From: Terrabacter terrigena
GTDB taxonomy: Bacteria > Actinomycetota > Actinomycetes > Actinomycetales > Dermatophilaceae
Direction: 5' to 3'
Assembly (NCBI RefSeq): GCF_042676085.1
Contig: NZ_JBHTKH010000004.1
Location: forward strand, 124,001 to 188,000
DNA: 64,000 nucleotides
Part shown: positions 60,480 through 64,000 of the stretch, one piece after another
Numbering within the stretch: position 1 is the stretch's first letter
How the letters are laid out: each line of letters opens with the position of its first letter
The notes under the pieces: model-generated
Database searches by the model: none
The model's input: only the letters and a program-made list of their open reading frames with translations
What the model was told of the DNA's origin: nothing
Position numbers and translations under genes: made by a program

Positions 60480-62315
60480 TCAGTAGGTCAGCCCGTGGCC
60501 GAAGGGGAAGAGAACCGTCGACGGGTCGCCCGCGGCGGGGATGTCGACCGGCAGCGACGCCGTTGGCGACACGTCGCCCGTGATGACCCGTGCCGCCGCC
60601 TCGATCGCGACCGGGCTGTACGAGTAGGTCGCGAGATAGGTGGGGGCGGCCGTGAAGTAGGCGATGTCGTACGGGTCGCGAACGGCGACGACGACGACGG
60701 TCTTGCCGGTCGCGAGCAGCTGCTTGACGAGCTTCTGCTGGCCGCCACGCGCGTCGGTGACCGAGGTGTCCCACGCCTTCATCGTCGTGACGACGACGAC
60801 GTCCTTGTCGGCGGCAGCGGCCAGGGCCGTCGCGACCTTCGCGTCGGTGGGTGACGTGCCGGTCTCGAGCGTCTGGACCGTCGCGCCCCTGGTCGTCAGG
60901 GCCCGGGCGAGCGTCGCCGTCGTCGAGAGGCCGTAGCCCGTGACGAGGACCTTCTTGCCGCTCGCAGCGAGCGGTAGGGCGCCCGCGTCGTTCTTGACGA
61001 GCGTCGTCGTGCGGTCGGTGACAGCGTCGGCGGCGGCGAGGTGCGCGGGGATTCCGACGACGGACGCGACCCGCGCCGGGTCGGCGTACGGCTGGGCCAC
61101 GACGCCTCGGCGGTGCTTGAGGCGCAGCACGCGGCGTACCTTGGCGTCGAGCTCGTCGGGGCGGATGCGGTGGCTGCGGACGGCATCCAGGACGGCGGCA
61201 TACGCCGCGTCCATCGCCGGGCTCATGAGCAGCTGGTCGGCGCCGGCGAGCAGCGCCCGGACGGGCACCTCGGCGTCGCCGTACTTGTCGCGCACGCCCT
61301 GCATGCCGAGCGAGTCGGTCACGATGACGCCGTCGTAGCCGAGCTCCTCGCGCAGGACGCCGGTGAGGATCGGGCGGCTCAGCGTCGCCGGGTCGCCGGA
61401 GTCGTCGAAGGCGGGGAACGCGAGGTGCGCGGTCATGATCATGTCGATGCCCTCGCGGATGGCCGCCTCGAACGGCGGGGCGTCGACGGTCTGCCACTGC
61501 TCGCGCGTGTGCGTGATGATCGGGAAGGCGACGTGGCTGTCGGTCGCGGTGTCGCCGTGGCCCGGGAAGTGCTTGGCCGACGACGAGACGCCGCCGTCGC
61601 GCTGGTAGCCGGCGACCTGCGCCGCGGCGAGCTCCGCCGCGAGGTCAGGGTGTGAGCTGAACGAGCGGGTGCCGATGACGGGGTTGAGGGCGTTGACGTT
61701 GACGTCGCAGACCGGCGCGAAGTTGGTGTTCACGCCCATCGCGAGCAGCTCGCGGCCGGTGATCGCGGCGGCGGTGCGGGCGTCGGGGTCGCTGTCGCCG
61801 GCGCCGAGGGCCATCGCACCTGGGAACTGGGTGGCCGGCGGGCCGATGCGGGTGACGACGCCCTGCTCCTGGTCGATCGCGATCTGCAGGGGCACGGGCG
61901 CCTTGCCCCCCTGGGTGAGCGCCGCCTTCTGCAGGCCGTTGGAGAGGCTGACGATCTGGTCGGGGTTCTGCACGCTGTCGGTCCACGCGAAGTAGATGAC
62001 GCCGCCGAGGTGGTACTTCCGCACGACCTCGGCCGGGCTCGCGACGCCGTAGAGGGGGAGGTTGCGACTGTCGGGCGTCGTCGCGTCCTTGCCGTAGACG
62101 TTCTGGATGAAGAGCTGACCGACCTTCTCCTCCAACGTCATCCGGTTGAGCGTCGAGGTGATCCAGCCCTCCTCGCCGGAGACTCCTGAGACTCCTGCGG
62201 GGAAGGCAGCTGCTGGGGTCGCGGCGGCGGCGGCTCCGCCGGCGGCCACGCCCAGGGCCGTCGTGGCGAGTCCGCCCGCGAGCACCGAGCGACGGGACAG
62301 GTCTGACATGGACAT
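60480..62315 (-). CDS. nagZ: Exported beta-N-acetylglucosaminidase (GH3, NagZ)
   Basis: 611 residues from ATG 62315, 4 nt after GGAGG (alternative ATG 62309). Twin-arginine signal DLSRRSVLAGGLATTAL. GH3 barrel with the NagZ-specific loop KHFPGHGDTATDSH (Lys248-His249 to about 261; His and Asp dyad) and nucleophile Asp334 in VIVTDSLGM. A GH3 C-terminal alpha/beta domain follows. Removes non-reducing GlcNAc from muropeptides, preparing the end for NamZ. Starts the salvage gene run. The EEP remnant begins 1 bp after its stop. Confidence 0.95.
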   Translation of the reverse strand: MSMSDLSRRSVLAGGLATTALGVAAGGAAAAATPAAAFPAGVSGVSGEEGWITSTLNRMTLEEKVGQLFIQNVYGKDATTPDSRNLPLYGVASPAEVVRKYHLGGVIYFAWTDSVQNPDQIVSLSNGLQKAALTQGGKAPVPLQIAIDQEQGVVTRIGPPATQFPGAMALGAGDSDPDARTAAAITGRELLAMGVNTNFAPVCDVNVNALNPVIGTRSFSSHPDLAAELAAAQVAGYQRDGGVSSSAKHFPGHGDTATDSHVAFPIITHTREQWQTVDAPPFEAAIREGIDMIMTAHLAFPAFDDSGDPATLSRPILTGVLREELGYDGVIVTDSLGMQGVRDKYGDAEVPVRALLAGADQLLMSPAMDAAYAAVLDAVRSHRIRPDELDAKVRRVLRLKHRRGVVAQPYADPARVASVVGIPAHLAAADAVTDRTTTLVKNDAGALPLAASGKKVLVTGYGLSTTATLARALTTRGATVQTLETGTSPTDAKVATALAAAADKDVVVVTTMKAWDTSVTDARGGQQKLVKQLLATGKTVVVVAVRDPYDIAYFTAAPTYLATYSYSPVAIEAAARVITGDVSPTASLPVDIPAAGDPSTVLFPFGHGLTY

Positions 62316-62332
62316 GGGTCCTCCGATGAAAT

Positions 62333-62345
62333 GTGAACAATTCAC
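62333..62345. promoter_or_regulatory. 13-bp palindrome upstream of nagZ, operator candidate
   Basis: GTGAA-CAA-TTCAC, perfect 5-bp arms, in an AT-rich patch 18 bp before the nagZ start. TGAATT on the minus strand overlaps it and could be part of a -10 (TTCCGA-17-TGAATT). A natural site for repression of the operon. No second copy found near murQ. Confidence 0.45.
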
Positions 62346-62399
62346 GCATACTGCCGTCCGTTCGGAACTTACCTACGGAGTGTGGGGTCGGCAACAGAT

Positions 62400-62428
62400 A
62401 GCGGCGCGTCCTCGCAGGACGCGCCGCT
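62400..62428. terminator. 13-bp hairpin between ligase gene and nagZ
   Basis: Arms 62400-62412 and 62416-62428 are exact reverse complements with a CGC loop, 13 bp after the ligase stop on the minus strand. It separates ligase transcription from the salvage genes. Confidence 0.85.
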
Positions 62429-62441
62429 CGTGGCCCTCACC

Positions 62442-64000
62442 TCACCAGCCGGCGAGCGACCGCACGGTCTGGACGGTGTCGATCTCGGAGACCGGCTTGT
62501 CGTCGCGGTAGCGCAGGACCCGGGCGAAGCGCAGCGCCATGCCGCCGGGGTAGCGGCTCGAGCGCTGCACCCCGTCGAACGCGATCTCGACGACCTGCTC
62601 GGGACGCAGGGGCACGACGCCCCACGGCTGGCCCGAGCGCCCCGCCTCGACGTCGCCGGGGTCGACCGCGAGCTCCTTGAACCGCTCGGTCTGCCAGGCG
62701 AGCATCTCGTCGGTCATGCCCTTGAAGGTCTTGCCGAGCATGACGAGCTCGCCGGTGTCGGCGTCGCGCGCGCCGAGGTGGATGTTGGAGAGCCAGCCGC
62801 GCCGCCGGCCGCTGCCCCATTCGACGCCGAGCACGACGAGGTCGAGGGTGTGCCGGGGCTTCACCTTGACCCACCCGGGGCCGCGCCGACCGGCGGCATA
62901 CGGCAGGGCGGGGTCCTTGACGACGACCCCCTCGTGACCGGCCGCGACGAGGTCGGCGAAGAGCTCGTGCGCGCGGACGGGGTCGTCGGTGAGCTCGCGC
63001 GGCACGAGCCACGCCGGCGGAACGGTGGCGGCCAGCCGGGCCCAGCGCGTGGCGGCGGGCTCGTCGAGCAGGTCGGCGCCGTCGAGGTGGAGCAGGTCGA
63101 AGAAGAACGGGGTGAGCGGCACCTCCTCGCGAAGGCGGTCGACGTCGGCGGTGCTCGCGGTGCGGGCACCGGTGACCTGGAACGGCAGGGGACGGCCGCC
63201 CTCGGCGAGGGCGATCACCTCGCCGTCGAGCACGAGCGTCTCGACCTCGAGGGTGGCCAGTGCCTCGGTGATCTCGGGCATGCGGTCGGTCACCTCGTCG
63301 AGCGTGCGGGTGAAGAGGCGCACGGTGCCCGGGCTCGTGCGGTTGTCGACGTGCGCCTGCAGCCGTATGCCGTCGAGCTTGGTCTCGACGACCACCTCGC
63401 CTCCCAGCGTGGCGAGCGCGGCGGCGACGTCGGGAGCCGAGCCGGCGAGCATCGGCCGCAGCGGCCGGCCCACCTCGAGGGTGAGAGCCTCCAGGGCATC
63501 GACGCCCCCGGTCAGGGCGGCGCTCGCGACAGGGCCGGCGAAGCCGGCGAGCATCACGGCCCGGCGTACCGCGGCGTCGGGAACCCCGGCCGCCCTGGCG
63601 ACGGCCTGGAGCATCACCCCGTCGCCCGCGCCCTGGCGGGTCTCGCCCGTGATGAGGCCGCGGAGCCACAGCTGCTCGTCGGCGGTGGCGCGTGCGAAGA
63701 GGTCGCGCACGGCGGTGGTGCGGGCCGCGGCGGAGCCCGACCCGCCGATGGCGGCGATGGCGGAGGCGGCTGCGTCGACCTCCTGGACCGTGAGGGTGCT
63801 GGTGGCCGCCGGCTCGGGCAGACCCTGCAGGCCGCGCCAGCTGACGCCGATGCGGCGCTGGGGGAGCACGCCCGACAGGTGCGCAGTGACGACCTCGACG
63901 GTGGCCGGGCCGTCGGCGGCGGCGCGGGCGAGGCAGGCGGCCAGGGCCTCGACCTTCGCGGTGCGCGAGGACGTCGCGGCGACGGCATGGGACGTGGCGA
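62442..64000 (-). CDS. ligB: ATP-dependent DNA ligase, start beyond window
   Basis: The frame is open at the right edge; about 519 residues are seen to the stop at 62442. VVETKLDGIRLQAH carries the adenylated Lys of motif I (KxDGxR). LDGEVIAL and EGVVVKDPALPYAAGRRGPGWVKVKP supply motifs III to V. The N-terminal VEALAACLARA and WRGLQGLPEP segment is the helical DNA-binding domain of mycobacterial LigB. Seals nicks with ATP, secondary to NAD-dependent LigA. Ends in SLAGW. Confidence 0.93.
   Translation of the reverse strand, partial: ATSHAVAATSSRTAKVEALAACLARAAADGPATVEVVTAHLSGVLPQRRIGVSWRGLQGLPEPAATSTLTVQEVDAAASAIAAIGGSGSAAARTTAVRDLFARATADEQLWLRGLITGETRQGAGDGVMLQAVARAAGVPDAAVRRAVMLAGFAGPVASAALTGGVDALEALTLEVGRPLRPMLAGSAPDVAAALATLGGEVVVETKLDGIRLQAHVDNRTSPGTVRLFTRTLDEVTDRMPEITEALATLEVETLVLDGEVIALAEGGRPLPFQVTGARTASTADVDRLREEVPLTPFFFDLLHLDGADLLDEPAATRWARLAATVPPAWLVPRELTDDPVRAHELFADLVAAGHEGVVVKDPALPYAAGRRGPGWVKVKPRHTLDLVVLGVEWGSGRRRGWLSNIHLGARDADTGELVMLGKTFKGMTDEMLAWQTERFKELAVDPGDVEAGRSGQPWGVVPLRPEQVVEIAFDGVQRSSRYPGGMALRFARVLRYRDDKPVSEIDTVQTVRSLAGW

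Noticed and set aside
1..64000. GGCATAC as a polar (KOPS or Chi-like) sequence
   Set aside because: The two orientations are nearly balanced through the window, so no strand polarity is visible at this scale.

Overview
High-GC (about 70 %) actinobacterial chromosome. The gene set fits Micrococcales, probably Intrasporangiaceae (Janibacter, Knoellia, Terrabacter or Phycicoccus-like): a class I lysyl-tRNA synthetase, purF-purM-DUF3073-bldC synteny, HelD, and DUF222 and DUF559 proteins. The genus is inferred, not proven. About 53 genes or gene remnants are packed with little intergenic space. No rRNA, tRNA, CRISPR array, insertion sequence or prophage was recognised. Both edges cut a gene: an FAD oxidoreductase on the left and an ATP-dependent DNA ligase on the right.

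Layout. 1-8.8 kb holds housekeeping genes (fba, DUF3151, HAD phosphatase, purA, lysS). 8.8-18.5 kb is a one-strand catabolic cluster of unknown substrate: XRE-cupin regulator, MHS transporter, FAD oxidoreductase, CaiB-type CoA-transferase, enoyl-CoA hydratase, DHDPS-family lyase, atypical SDR, semialdehyde dehydrogenase and a frameshifted adenosine-deaminase-fold amidohydrolase. It ends at a perfect 19-bp hairpin. 18.6-23.1 kb carries an M4 metalloprotease and a HelD-type helicase. 23-44 kb is purine synthesis (purD-purC, purS-purQ-purL, purF, purM) interspersed with acetyltransferases, flavin oxidoreductases, an alpha-methylacyl-CoA racemase, thpR and bldC. This stretch also holds a decayed DUF222/HNH gene and a DUF559 gene bracketed by three 42-nt palindromes. 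44-48.7 kb holds a VOC protein, a frameshifted nucleotidyltransferase and a divergent PucR regulator/D-amino-acid dehydrogenase pair. 48.9-62.3 kb, all on the minus strand, reads as a peptidoglycan (MurNAc) salvage locus.

How the genes work together. In the salvage locus, exported NagZ, NamZ and an AmiE-like serine hydrolase would release GlcNAc, MurNAc and peptide from wall fragments. An ABC transporter would import the amino sugar, a BadF/BadG-type kinase would phosphorylate it, and MurQ would cleave MurNAc-6-phosphate, under an RpiR/MurR-type repressor. This is the Bacillus ybb/mur pathway with the PTS replaced by ABC import plus a kinase. In the 9-18 kb cluster, uptake, oxidation, CoA activation, hydration, aldol-type cleavage or deamination and semialdehyde oxidation are all represented. 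No known pathway I can name has exactly this set.

Genome-scale signals. The 7-mer GGCATAC/GTATGCC occurs about 37 times by hand count, against roughly six expected from composition, in all reading frames and both orientations. Many genes have a TAnnnT-like hexamer ending 6-7 nt before the start codon, the geometry of leaderless transcription. Several genes carry short tandem duplications at or near the start codon, or at a frameshift point.
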